From: an uncultured Peptoniphilus sp.
GTDB lineage: Bacteria; Bacillota; Clostridia; Tissierellales; Peptoniphilaceae
Length of the DNA stretch: 64,000 nt
Reading direction: 5' to 3'
Assembly (NCBI RefSeq): GCF_943913915.1
Contig: NZ_CALUAA010000001.1
Span: forward strand, 159,273 to 223,272
Under the pieces are notes generated by a model that saw only the letters and a list, made by a program, of their open reading frames with translations, did not search any database and was not told the origin of the DNA. The translations under genes and the position numbers were made by a program. Of this stretch, positions 16,425 to 25,594 are shown in pieces. Position 1 is the first letter of the stretch, and every line of letters starts with the position of its first letter.

Positions 16425-18581
16425 TTAACCGCTGACGCGATATACTTCAATAACATGCTGAATATTTTCGAGTTTTTTGATTAAACGTTGTAATTCTTCA
16501 ATGTGATGAATGCGAACGGTCGTGCGGATGATCAAGACGCCTTCTTTATTCTCACGAGCTGACAGATTTTGAATATCGAGGCGCGCATCGTGAATTCGAT
16601 TGGCTATATCTGCAAGCACATTGCTTTTACTGTCGGCACGTACTTCAAGCTCTGCACTGTAAGTCTCCTGTTCGTCGATATCCCATCGTATGGGTATCAG
16701 GCGCTCCTCGCTCATGTTATTTTTTAAATTGATACAGTCGGATCGATGGACGCTCACTCCCCGTCCCATAGTAATAAATCCGACAATTTCATCCCCGGGA
16801 ACCGGCGTACAGCACTTAGCAATGCGTACCTTAACATTATCGATCCCTTTTACAATAATGCCTCCGGTGTTACGGTGTTCGCGACGGGTCGGCGTCGTAA
16901 ACTCTTCGGTTTTAAACGGAACGGTATGAGCTTCCTGAACTTCTTCTTTGTAGTGTTCAGTAAGTTTGGCCGTGACCTGACGTACACTCATACTGCCGTA
17001 GCCGATTTGAGCATACAAATCGTCCAAATTATCAAACTTTAAGCGCTCTCTTACATCGTCCATCCAATCGTCGCGAATCAGCTCATTGGACTTTAAGCCG
17101 ATACGCTTAATTTCCTGTTCGATCATTACTTGGCCCTTCGCAATATTTTTGTCGCGATCCTTCACTTTAAAATATTGTCTGATTTTTGTACGCGCTTGAG
17201 GACTTGCGACAATAGAAAGCCAGTCTAAAGACGGCTCTGAATTTTTATTGGTAATAACCTCAACGATTTCGCCATTTTTCAACTTATGACTTAAGGGGAC
17301 GATACGGCCGTTAATCTTTGCTCCGACGCAAGTATTACCTACTGCCGTATGCACGCGGTAGGCAAAGTCGATAGGCGTTGAATTATCCGGGAGATTAATG
17401 ACATCTCCATTAGGTGTAAAAACGAATACTTCGTCGGCAAAAAAGTCCACCTTTAGAGTCTCTATAAATTCATTGGGATCTTTTAAATCTTTTTGCCATT
17501 CCAACAATTGACGAAGCCATGTCAGATTTTCATCAAAAGTCGTAGATTTTTTTGCCCCTTCTTTATACTTCCAGTGCGCAGCGATCCCGTATTCCGCCGT
17601 CTTATGCATCTCCCAGGTTCGAATCTGTACTTCGAAAGTTTCGCCCTTATCATCAATAACCGTCGTATGAAGGGATTGGTATTTATTAGGTTTCGGCATG
17701 GAAATATAATCTTTAAAACGTCCGGGAATCGGCTTATACATCGTATGCACCACGCCGAGTGCACCGTAGCAATCTTTTACATCATCTACAAGGATACGAA
17801 TGGCTTGAAGATCGTAAATCTCCTCAAAGGTCTTTCCCTTTTTCATCATCTTTTTATAGATGCTGTAAAAATTCTTGGGTCTTCCTGTAATGTCGGCCGC
17901 AATTCCCGTGCGTTTTAACTGATTGGATATATCGCGAATAAGATCATCGATAAGTTCCTCCCGTTCGCTCCGTCTTTTATTGATCATATCCACGAGTTTA
18001 TAATAATTTTTGGGATCAAGGTAACGAAGAGATAAATCTTCCAGCTCGCTTTTTACGCGGCTCATACCTAAGCGATCGGCGAGAGGCGCATAAATTTCAA
18101 TCGTCTCAAGGGCCTTATCGTGTTTCTTCTCAGGCGTCATATATTCGAGTGTTCGCATATTATGCAAACGATCGGCAAATTTAACGATGATCACGCGAAT
18201 ATCTTTCGCCATGGCGAGGACCATTTTCCGAATATTCTCAGCTTGCTTTTCCTGCTTGGTTTGGTAAGAAAGCATCTTCAGTTTCGTCACGCCGTCTACG
18301 AGATCCGCTACTTCCTCTCCGAATTTTTCTTTGACATCGTCGTAGGTCACACTCGTATCTTCGATCGTGTCGTGGAGAAGACCTGCAATGATCGTCGACA
18401 CATCCATATTCATTTCAGCCAAGATACACGCCACATTAAAGGGATGAATGATGTAATCCTCACCGGAATTACGTTTTTGCCCTTCATGGTGTTTTTCGGC
18501 AAAATAATAGGCTTCGCGAATAATATCCGTATCCGCCTCAGGATTATAAGATTGAACCTTGTCAATTAATTTTTGAATCAT
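16425..18581 (-). CDS. relA: Bifunctional (p)ppGpp synthetase/hydrolase (Rel)
   Basis: The 718-residue protein has all domains of long Rel enzymes. These are an N-terminal HD hydrolase (HHEGQKRNSGEDYIIHP and LLHDTIEDT within residues 30-80), a synthetase domain (GRFKDYISMPKPNKYQSLH around residue 290), TGS, a helical/zinc-finger region with CCTPVPGDEIVG, and a C-terminal ACT. It makes and degrades the starvation alarmone. The intact HD motif argues that hydrolase activity is retained. It starts right after the recJ stop with GGTGAT as ribosome site. Confidence 0.96.
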   Translation of the reverse strand: MIQKLIDKVQSYNPEADTDIIREAYYFAEKHHEGQKRNSGEDYIIHPFNVACILAEMNMDVSTIIAGLLHDTIEDTSVTYDDVKEKFGEEVADLVDGVTKLKMLSYQTKQEKQAENIRKMVLAMAKDIRVIIVKFADRLHNMRTLEYMTPEKKHDKALETIEIYAPLADRLGMSRVKSELEDLSLRYLDPKNYYKLVDMINKRRSEREELIDDLIRDISNQLKRTGIAADITGRPKNFYSIYKKMMKKGKTFEEIYDLQAIRILVDDVKDCYGALGVVHTMYKPIPGRFKDYISMPKPNKYQSLHTTVIDDKGETFEVQIRTWEMHKTAEYGIAAHWKYKEGAKKSTTFDENLTWLRQLLEWQKDLKDPNEFIETLKVDFFADEVFVFTPNGDVINLPDNSTPIDFAYRVHTAVGNTCVGAKINGRIVPLSHKLKNGEIVEVITNKNSEPSLDWLSIVASPQARTKIRQYFKVKDRDKNIAKGQVMIEQEIKRIGLKSNELIRDDWMDDVRERLKFDNLDDLYAQIGYGSMSVRQVTAKLTEHYKEEVQEAHTVPFKTEEFTTPTRREHRNTGGIIVKGIDNVKVRIAKCCTPVPGDEIVGFITMGRGVSVHRSDCINLKNNMSEERLIPIRWDIDEQETYSAELEVRADSKSNVLADIANRIHDARLDIQNLSARENKEGVLIIRTTVRIHHIEELQRLIKKLENIQHVIEVYRVSG

Positions 18582-20303
18582 TTAATCACCATGTCTAGAT
18601 TGTCGCAGATCTTCAATTTGAAATTGAAGTGTGTTTTTATCTCTGTAGGTATCGATTGTCGGGACATAAGCTATGTCCACGATCAGGCTTCCGTCTGCGC
18701 GCCGCGCATTCTGCGCGAAAGCCGTAAATTCGTCACTATCTCGGAATAAAATTCCGTCGTAATTTTTTCCCTTATAATAAAGGGTTAACTTAATTACATT
18801 TCTATTCTTTCCAAAAACTCGAAAATTTCGAATATAAATGCCGGTGGCACCGAAAAGAGGTTTGGGATTGCCGTTACCGTAAGGCTGAAAGCGCTCCAGC
18901 CTTGATATCGTCTCATAACTTACTTTATCAATAGGGACGATGGCATCCAGTCGAATACGGGGAATAAGATCTCTGGGATCCAGCTCGCATTTTTCAAGTA
19001 CATCCAATTTAAAGGGAACGAAACGGTCTCGATCTAAACTCAATCCGCAGGCCATGGCATGACCGCCGAAGCTCGTAAGATATTCTTCGCTCTTTCGAAT
19101 ATTCTCCACCATATTATAGGCCTCGATACTTCGTCCGCTCCCCTTTAGCCCCTTTTCGCCTCTTGTGATGACGATACAGGGTCGGTTAAATTTAGACTTC
19201 AACTTGCCTGCAATAATGCCTGCAATACTCTCATCGATGGTTTCGTCTTTCAGAATATAGAGGAGTTGTTCCCGCTCTTTAGGGCTTTCCAACTGTGCTT
19301 CCAAGCGCTTCGTTCCTTCCATTGTAAGAGCTTGACGTTTGGCATTTAAATCCCTGAGATAGATTGCCGTTTTTTGAGCAAAAGCCGAATCGCTGGTTAA
19401 AAATAACTCCACTGCATCTTTGGCAGTATCCAATCTGCCGGCAGCATTAATTGTAGGACCGATAATAAACCCGATGTGATAAGCTGCAATCTCGCCGCGA
19501 ATACTTGCTGCATCACGAAGTGCATTAAAACCTAAATGATCTGTTCTATTTAACCTTTCAAGTCCTGCAATCGTAAGGTTTCTATTCTCTCCCTGCAAAA
19601 TCATGACATCACAAATCGTAGCCATGGCGGCAAAACCTATGAGATCGGGATCCATCTCCTCAATTTTCCCTGAAATCGTATATAAATAGTTTATAAAATA
19701 ATATGACAAAGCGCCACCACATAATTCTTTAAATGGGTAGCGACATTGTTTTTGATGAGGATTAATAATGGCGTCGGCCTCCGGAAGAACTTCATCTCCC
19801 TCATTATTTACAACCTGATGATGATCGATAACGATAACTTTCATTCCCAGCTCTTTACATCGTTGAATGGCTTGGAATTGTGCAATGCCGTTATCGCAGG
19901 TAATAATGAGTTCTACGCCATCTTCCTTCGCCCGATCGGCCATATCTACTTGCATTCCGTAGCCGTCTTTTCGGCGATGAGGAATATCGTAGTCTACATC
20001 ATATCCCAGACCTCGTAATCCCTTCATCAATATGGTCGTACTCATGGTTCCGTCACAATCATAATCGCCGATAATGCGCACTTTTCCCTTAGTCGATTGG
20101 AGAGTATTTCCGGCTTTTACCATATCCTTCATAGTGATAGGAGAGGCAATATCATCCACAGAAGGATGGATGTATTCCTCCACGGCACGTTTCGTATCGA
20201 TACCGCGATTTAATAACACTCGATACTCCCACTCCATTAAACCTAATGCTCTGAAATCGATGGATTCTTTGGGCTGATTATTTTTGACGGACCAGTATTT
20301 CAT
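18582..20303 (-). CDS. recJ: Single-stranded-DNA-specific exonuclease RecJ
   Basis: The 573-residue protein has the DHH-family motifs: IIGDYDCDGTMSTT (about residue 78), ITCDNG, VIDHHQ (about residue 155), and the DHHA1 glycine motif TSFGGHAMACGL (about residue 415). A C-terminal OB domain follows. RecJ degrades single-stranded DNA 5' to 3' in recombination and mismatch repair. This is the compact form without the extra C-terminal domain of Bacillus RecJ. The ATG overlaps the scfB stop. Confidence 0.95.
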   Translation of the reverse strand: MKYWSVKNNQPKESIDFRALGLMEWEYRVLLNRGIDTKRAVEEYIHPSVDDIASPITMKDMVKAGNTLQSTKGKVRIIGDYDCDGTMSTTILMKGLRGLGYDVDYDIPHRRKDGYGMQVDMADRAKEDGVELIITCDNGIAQFQAIQRCKELGMKVIVIDHHQVVNNEGDEVLPEADAIINPHQKQCRYPFKELCGGALSYYFINYLYTISGKIEEMDPDLIGFAAMATICDVMILQGENRNLTIAGLERLNRTDHLGFNALRDAASIRGEIAAYHIGFIIGPTINAAGRLDTAKDAVELFLTSDSAFAQKTAIYLRDLNAKRQALTMEGTKRLEAQLESPKEREQLLYILKDETIDESIAGIIAGKLKSKFNRPCIVITRGEKGLKGSGRSIEAYNMVENIRKSEEYLTSFGGHAMACGLSLDRDRFVPFKLDVLEKCELDPRDLIPRIRLDAIVPIDKVSYETISRLERFQPYGNGNPKPLFGATGIYIRNFRVFGKNRNVIKLTLYYKGKNYDGILFRDSDEFTAFAQNARRADGSLIVDIAYVPTIDTYRDKNTLQFQIEDLRQSRHGD

Positions 20304-21661
20304 ACAACTTCACTAGACTCCTTGGCATAAACTGTAAGAGCGCATTCCAAGCGTTTACGTTCCATTTGGCAACCTACTTCGAAAGGCTCGTAGATCGTAC
20401 CGTTATTATGATAGGCATTTGCATGGCAGCCGCCGCTGCAGAAATATTTTGCCCAGCATTCTGAGCAACCATCTTTGTGAAAGACGTCGGCTTCGTGGAA
20501 TTTTTTCTGTAATTCTTTATTGACAATGCCCTCGTCAACATTTCCCAGTAAGAAATCTTCTTCCCCTACAAACTGATGACAGGGATAGATCTCTCCCGTC
20601 GGCGTTACGGCAACATATTCACTTCCTGCCCCGCAGCCGATACTCTTCTTATAGGCACAGGGACCTCCGGAAAGATCGATCATATAGTGGAAAAATAAAA
20701 AATCAGGATCGTCTTCTCGAATACGCAAATAATCTTTACTTAATTTTTCATACTCATCTAAAATTTGATCCAGATGCTCTTCACGAATAGCGTATTCTTC
20801 ATTGGGATCGGTTACCACAGGTTCCATACTCGTCTTTTGAAACCCGAGATCGTGATAAAGCATGACGTCCTTCGAAAAATCCAGATTATGGTTGGTGAAG
20901 GTTCCGCGAATATAATAGTCTTTATCTCCTCTTCCGGCGATAAGTTTTTGGAATTTCGGTACGATCGTATCAAAACTACCCTTGCCGTTTACCGTCGGGC
21001 GCATGGGGTCGTTGATTTCCTTACGACCATCTAGGGATAAAACCACATTGGCCATTTCACGATTGAGGTATTCGATATTTTCGTCATCTAATAGGAGGCC
21101 GTTGGTTGTCATGGTAAAACGGAAATGTTTGTTATATTCCTTTTCTCTCGCCCTGCCGTAATCGACTAACTGCTTGACCACATCAAAGTTCATCATCGGC
21201 TCGCCGCCAAAGAAGTCTACTTCCAGATTGTAGCGATTTCCGCTATTTTCCAAGAGAAAATCCAAGGCCTTTTTTCCCGTTTCCAAATCCATCATCATTC
21301 GATCTCCGTGGAAGTCTCCTTGAGACGCAAAACAATAGGTACATCGCAAGTTGCAATCGTGGGAAACGTGAAGGCACATGGCTTTAATATGGCAATCGGG
21401 ATTGAAACTACTTAAATCTACAGGCTCATCCTCAGAATAAAGTAAACCCTCTTCCATCAGATAATAAAGCTCGTCATATCCTTCAGCTAATGCTTTTTGA
21501 TCATAACGATCTTTATATTTTTCAATGATTTTTTCCTTATTGAGATCTAAAAGATCTTCCGCCATATCAAAAATCATCTCGTCCACGACGTGCACCGATC
21601 CGGATGCCACATCCAGAATTACAAATTGACCATTTCCCTTAAAACGATGAATATTACGCAC
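20300..21661 (-). CDS. scfB: SCIFF thioether-peptide maturase, radical SAM (ScfB)
   Basis: The 453-residue SPASM-type radical-SAM enzyme installs a thioether bridge in the SCIFF peptide encoded just upstream. Visible features are an N-terminal peptide-recognition-like region (residues 1-90), the cluster motif CNLRCTYCFASQG (about residue 110) and a C-terminal SPASM region rich in Cys (CGAGSEYVAVTPTGEIYPCHQF, split here only for naming, then CSECWAKYFCSGGC). Start is GTG at 21661 behind AAGGGG. A terminator hairpin separates it from the precursor gene, implying less enzyme than peptide. Confidence 0.95.
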   Translation of the reverse strand: MRNIHRFKGNGQFVILDVASGSVHVVDEMIFDMAEDLLDLNKEKIIEKYKDRYDQKALAEGYDELYYLMEEGLLYSEDEPVDLSSFNPDCHIKAMCLHVSHDCNLRCTYCFASQGDFHGDRMMMDLETGKKALDFLLENSGNRYNLEVDFFGGEPMMNFDVVKQLVDYGRAREKEYNKHFRFTMTTNGLLLDDENIEYLNREMANVVLSLDGRKEINDPMRPTVNGKGSFDTIVPKFQKLIAGRGDKDYYIRGTFTNHNLDFSKDVMLYHDLGFQKTSMEPVVTDPNEEYAIREEHLDQILDEYEKLSKDYLRIREDDPDFLFFHYMIDLSGGPCAYKKSIGCGAGSEYVAVTPTGEIYPCHQFVGEEDFLLGNVDEGIVNKELQKKFHEADVFHKDGCSECWAKYFCSGGCHANAYHNNGTIYEPFEVGCQMERKRLECALTVYAKESSEVV

Positions 21662-21679
21662 AAATTTCCCCTTCTAAAA

Positions 21680-21712
21680 TAAAAAGGTGTGGGAACCCCA
21701 CAACCTTTTTAT
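21680..21712 (-). terminator. Hairpin terminator/attenuator between SCIFF precursor and scfB
   Basis: On the minus strand AAAAAGGTTGTGGG pairs with CCCACACCTTTTT (one bulged T) around a GTT loop, then continues with T-rich sequence. It overlaps the precursor's stop codon. Partial termination here would give excess precursor peptide over maturase. Confidence 0.85.
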
Positions 21713-21855
21713 CGTTCCTTATTTTCGCACTTTTGATTGCCTACGGTACAAGATGTCTTGCAAGCGGATTGGCAAGATGTTTGGCACTCGCCGCAGCCTG
21801 CTTTTTCAAGATCTTTACGTAGCGAACGTTTCGTAAGTGTTTTTATGTATTTCAT
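21709..21855 (-). CDS. scfA: SCIFF precursor peptide (six cysteines in forty-five residues)
   Basis: A 48-residue peptide starts MKYIKTLTKRSLRKD and has six cysteines at positions 21, 24, 28, 32, 36 and 43, in the family pattern ending CQSACKTSC-TVGNQKC. The first 20 residues are the leader recognised by the maturase; the Cys-rich part is the core where a Cys-Thr thioether forms. SCIFF peptides are nearly universal in Clostridia, yet their job is unknown. The ATG lies eight bases after the yajC stop behind TAGGAG. It belongs to the tgt-yajC-scfA-scfB string typical of the system. Confidence 0.96.
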   Translation of the reverse strand: MKYIKTLTKRSLRKDLEKAGCGECQTSCQSACKTSCTVGNQKCENKER

Positions 21856-21863
21856 ACAAACTC

Positions 21864-22184
21864 CTATTCTTCTTCCTTGGTTTCTTTCGTCGTTTTACGG
21901 TGTGCCGGTTTAATGACCGATTTTACAGCCCATTTAGCAATTTCAAGTCGTGTCTTCATGCCGGTGCTTTCAATAATCACCACATCAGTTTTAACTTGAA
22001 CTATTTTACCAATGATGCCTCCGATGGTTTGGATCACATCATCCACCGCCAGTTTCTCCATCATCTCAAGAGCTTCTTTTTCTCTCTTCTTATTCGGGCG
22101 AATAATACCGAAGTAAAAGATGCCGATCATAAGAACGACGGAAATTAACGTAGGGACCATAGAACTTCCATTTCCAAATTCCAT
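21864..22184 (-). CDS. yajC: Preprotein translocase subunit YajC
   Basis: The 106-residue protein has a single N-terminal membrane helix (about residues 9-27) followed by the hallmark FGIIRPNKKREKE and a small soluble domain with VIQTIGGIIGKIV. YajC associates with SecDF. Its place between tgt and the SCIFF gene is the standard Clostridia order. secD/secF are not in the window. Confidence 0.94.
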   Translation of the reverse strand: MEFGNGSSMVPTLISVVLMIGIFYFGIIRPNKKREKEALEMMEKLAVDDVIQTIGGIIGKIVQVKTDVVIIESTGMKTRLEIAKWAVKSVIKPAHRKTTKETKEEE

Positions 22185-22193
22185 ACAAACCTC

Positions 22194-23315
22194 CTATCCC
22201 TTGATCTTATTATAACCATATTTTGCATAAAAGTCATCTTTAAAGGATAGGAAGTTGTCGTTCTCAATAGAGAGACGAATATTTTCCATTAACTTCAGTA
22301 GGAAATAGAGATTATGATAGCTTGCAAGTCTGAGTCCTAAGATTTCATTGGCCTTAAATAAGTGACGAATGTAAGCTCGGGAATAATTTCTACATACGTA
22401 GCAATCACACTCCGGATCTAAGGGCAGGAAATCTTCGGCATATTTAGCGTTTTTAATGACCAAACGTCCGTGAGCCGTAAAGACCGTGCCCTTTCTGGCA
22501 TTTCGCGTAGGCAGTACGCAATCCGCCATATCAATCCCCCGCTCCACGGCCTCAAAAAGATAATCCGGTGTTCCCACACCCATTAGGTAGCGGGGCTTGT
22601 CCTTCGGCATAAAATCAGTTGTGTAATCTAAGATATCACACATTAATTCTATAGGCTCTCCGACTGAAAGACCTCCGACAGCGTATCCCGGGAAATCTAA
22701 GGACTCGAGTTCTTCTGCACTCTTCTTCCTCAGGTCTTTATACATGCCTCCCTGAACAATACCGAAGAGATTTTGTCCTTCTTTATCATTGTGATAGGTC
22801 TTGCAACGTTCCGCCCAGCGCGTGGTTCGATCGCTGGAGTGGGCAATATATTCTCTAGTAGCGGGATAAGGGGCGCATTCATCAAAGGCCATCATGATGT
22901 CGGAGCCTAAAATGTGCTGAATCTCCATACTTTTCTCAGGAGATAAAAACTGTTTAGAGCCGTCGATATGACTTCTGAACATAACCCCTTCCTCTGTAAT
23001 CTTACGGCGATGAGAGAGGCTGAACACTTGGAAACCGCCGCTATCGGTTAAAATAGGTCCGTTCCAATTCATAAACTTATGGAGCCCGCCTGCTTTTTCG
23101 ATAATGTCGGTTCCCGGACGTAAAAATAAATGGTAGGTATTGGATAATATGATTTGCGCACTCATGGATTCCAGATCTTCAGGCGTCATGGTTTTTACCG
23201 TGGCCTGAGTGCCTACAGGCATAAAAATCGGTGTTTGAATGGCGCCGTGTTCCGTTTCCAATACGCCTCTACGAGCCTTTGTGTCTGACGATGTGTGGGT
23301 TACGGTAAATTTCAT
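22194..23315 (-). CDS. tgt: Queuine tRNA-ribosyltransferase
   Basis: The 373-residue enzyme swaps guanine 34 for preQ1 in tRNAs with GUN anticodons. The nucleophile region LTDSGGFQVFSL and FQ..GG-type FGIVQGGMYKDLR are clear. The zinc ligands are seen in the C-terminal CDCYVCRNYSRAYIRHL. One of its substrates, tRNA-His(GTG), is encoded at 45874-45951. Its ATG overlaps the queA TGA. queA, the next pathway step, is upstream. Confidence 0.97.
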   Translation of the reverse strand: MKFTVTHTSSDTKARRGVLETEHGAIQTPIFMPVGTQATVKTMTPEDLESMSAQIILSNTYHLFLRPGTDIIEKAGGLHKFMNWNGPILTDSGGFQVFSLSHRRKITEEGVMFRSHIDGSKQFLSPEKSMEIQHILGSDIMMAFDECAPYPATREYIAHSSDRTTRWAERCKTYHNDKEGQNLFGIVQGGMYKDLRKKSAEELESLDFPGYAVGGLSVGEPIELMCDILDYTTDFMPKDKPRYLMGVGTPDYLFEAVERGIDMADCVLPTRNARKGTVFTAHGRLVIKNAKYAEDFLPLDPECDCYVCRNYSRAYIRHLFKANEILGLRLASYHNLYFLLKLMENIRLSIENDNFLSFKDDFYAKYGYNKIKG

Positions 23316-24343
23316 TCTTTCCTCGATTCTATAAACATGGCATCGCCAAAGCTGAAGAAACGATATTTTTCTTCGACCGCATGACGGTATGCATTTAAGA
23401 TCACATTTTTTCCCGCAAAAGCCGATACGAGCATGATGAGAGTAGACTCAGGCAAATGGAAATTCGTAATGATACCGTCGACGATTTTAAATTGATAACC
23501 CGGATAAATAAAAATATCCGTTTCTTTTGAAATAGGCTTAATTTCTCCCATAGAAGCCATGGCGCTTTCAAGCGTACGAATAGATGTGGTGCCTACGGCG
23601 ATAACGCGACCACCTTTAGACCTGGCCTCGTTAATTTTGCGTGCCGCCTCTTCGTCAATTCGATAATATTCACTATGCATATGATGATCTTCAATCGTAT
23701 CGGTCTTTACCGGACGGAAGGTTCCTAGGCCTACGTGGAGGGTTATTTCAGCGATTTCCGTTCCCTGTTGTCGAATCTTATCCAAGAGGTCCTCTGTAAA
23801 GTGAAGACCTGCCGTAGGTGCTGCAGCGGAACCTTCATACTTCGCATACACCGTCTGGTATCGATCTTTGTCTTCCAATTTTTCGTGAATATAGGGAGGT
23901 AGAGGCATCTCTCCGAGCTTTTCTAAAGTCTCGAGAAAAACACCATCGTAGTCAAACTGAATAGAACGAAGACCGTCTTCAGAAATATCTACTACTTTTC
24001 CGGATAGTCCGTGGGGAAATGTGATAATCGTGTCTAATTTCATCTTTCTTCCCGGGCGCACCATACACTGCCACAGATCCTTTTCAAGCTCTTTTACGAG
24101 CAACACCTCGATGTGCTCGTCTTTTCCAGGTCGAGAACCGAAGATTCGTGCAGGCAAGACTTTCGTATTGTTAATAACCAGCACATCTTCCGGCTTAATG
24201 AAGTTAACGATGTCCTTAAAATGAAGATCCTCATAACTTCCGTCGCCTTTTAAATGCAATAGACGTGATTCGTCGCGTTTTTCCGCCGGATGTTGTGCGA
24301 TTAATTCTTCCGGTAGTTCGTAGTAAAAATCCCTTGTCTTCAT
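23312..24343 (-). CDS. queA: S-adenosylmethionine:tRNA ribosyltransferase-isomerase
   Basis: The 343-residue enzyme converts preQ1 in tRNA to epoxyqueuosine using the ribosyl part of S-adenosylmethionine. It starts MKTRDFYYELPEELIAQHP, and GSAAAPTAGLHFT and the C-terminal FSFGDAMFI are typical. Paired with tgt by an ATGA overlap. No queG/queH or preQ1 synthesis genes are in the window. Confidence 0.97.
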   Translation of the reverse strand: MKTRDFYYELPEELIAQHPAEKRDESRLLHLKGDGSYEDLHFKDIVNFIKPEDVLVINNTKVLPARIFGSRPGKDEHIEVLLVKELEKDLWQCMVRPGRKMKLDTIITFPHGLSGKVVDISEDGLRSIQFDYDGVFLETLEKLGEMPLPPYIHEKLEDKDRYQTVYAKYEGSAAAPTAGLHFTEDLLDKIRQQGTEIAEITLHVGLGTFRPVKTDTIEDHHMHSEYYRIDEEAARKINEARSKGGRVIAVGTTSIRTLESAMASMGEIKPISKETDIFIYPGYQFKIVDGIITNFHLPESTLIMLVSAFAGKNVILNAYRHAVEEKYRFFSFGDAMFIESRKE

Positions 24344-24355
24344 AATATCCTTTCT

Positions 24356-25594
24356 CTATTGAATATGGGTTCCCGGGTAATAATAAGCCAGAATATCACG
24401 ATAACCCATTCCGTTTTCCGCCATATTAATGGCCCCGTACTGGCTAAGTCCGACGCCGTGACCATATCCTCTTCCGTAGAATGTGGTATCGCCTGAAATC
24501 GCCATATAAGAGTCCATAGATTGACCTTGTGTTTCGATAGATTGAATGCCGTCTGCCGTTAAAATATTCTGAACATCTATTGCCACGAGACCGTCAGATG
24601 TAATGGCGTGTTTCTGTGTCACGGGAGCCGTACCGTTTGCCGTAATTGCAGTAACTGCCGTAACTTGCGGTTCGGTCTCAAGGGGACTCGTTTGAAATTG
24701 AGTACTCTTAAGCTTAATAGAGCCCATACGCATGCGGAATTGGTTCCCCGTCATTTCCTTCGTTCCCCGCGAGCCTTCAACTGCAAGACGCTTTATGCGG
24801 CCGCTGCTGCTTCTCTCGAGAACGCGGATTCCGCACACATCTCCGACCTCGGGAAAAATACGGTTTAATTCTGCTTTTTTATAGATAGCACTCCACTCAC
24901 TGTGATTTGTTTTAATAGAATAAGGATCCGCCATGGATCTTAAATAGGGAACGCCATTTCCTCCCCATACGTCTTCGATCGATTCCGTAACACCGCCGCT
25001 GGTAGCATGAAAGATCGTGTTGGCCACGTCACTTCCATAATATAATACTTCACCTCGGGTATCATCTACCGCCTTGTTGGTGTTGTCGGTTTCCACACTC
25101 ATGCCGGCATAAGCCTGAGAAGCGGAAGTGTCGTCGAGATTGTAGCCCTGTTTTTCGAATTTATTCCAGTTGGCATAGGCAAAGGATCTGGAGATCACCG
25201 CCTGTACCTTAAGAGCTTCCATGGTGGTAGAAGCGCCGATTTCTTTCGGTAAAATTCCCTTTACATAGTCTTCTACATCTACAATATTGACAGTAGCCAA
25301 ATTGCTTCCGTTAGAGATGAACCGAATGCATCCGCGGTAATCTTTTCCCTGAACAGTCATATATCCCGCAGGCGATGAAAATTTGTCGCTACCCGAAACA
25401 TTATTTCCTGTTACTGTCGTAGTGTTTCCCAAATATTGTCCGTTTTTATAAATACCGGTCGGAGACGCTAAAGTTACAGACGAACGATTCGGACCGATTT
25501 TTACATGAATAGGTTCGCCGGCAGCAAAACCATTCTCTACATAACCGAATAATAAAAAGCAAATCGCCAGAATATAAACTAGATATTTTCTCAT
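24356..25594 (-). CDS. SpoIID/LytB-domain secreted protein
   Basis: The 412-residue protein has an N-terminal signal or anchor segment (residues 5-25, ending FAAGEP) and a SpoIID-type domain. The conserved LPKEIG with its catalytic-type Glu, ISRSFAYANW, and C-terminal GRGYGHGVGLSQYGA are visible. SpoIID is a lytic transglycosylase of engulfment in spore formers, but related proteins occur in non-sporulating bacteria. No sporulation gene is seen here, so a general peptidoglycan-cleaving role is more likely. Its ATG overlaps the ruvB stop. Confidence 0.9.
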   Translation of the reverse strand: MRKYLVYILAICFLLFGYVENGFAAGEPIHVKIGPNRSSVTLASPTGIYKNGQYLGNTTTVTGNNVSGSDKFSSPAGYMTVQGKDYRGCIRFISNGSNLATVNIVDVEDYVKGILPKEIGASTTMEALKVQAVISRSFAYANWNKFEKQGYNLDDTSASQAYAGMSVETDNTNKAVDDTRGEVLYYGSDVANTIFHATSGGVTESIEDVWGGNGVPYLRSMADPYSIKTNHSEWSAIYKKAELNRIFPEVGDVCGIRVLERSSSGRIKRLAVEGSRGTKEMTGNQFRMRMGSIKLKSTQFQTSPLETEPQVTAVTAITANGTAPVTQKHAITSDGLVAIDVQNILTADGIQSIETQGQSMDSYMAISGDTTFYGRGYGHGVGLSQYGAINMAENGMGYRDILAYYYPGTHIQ

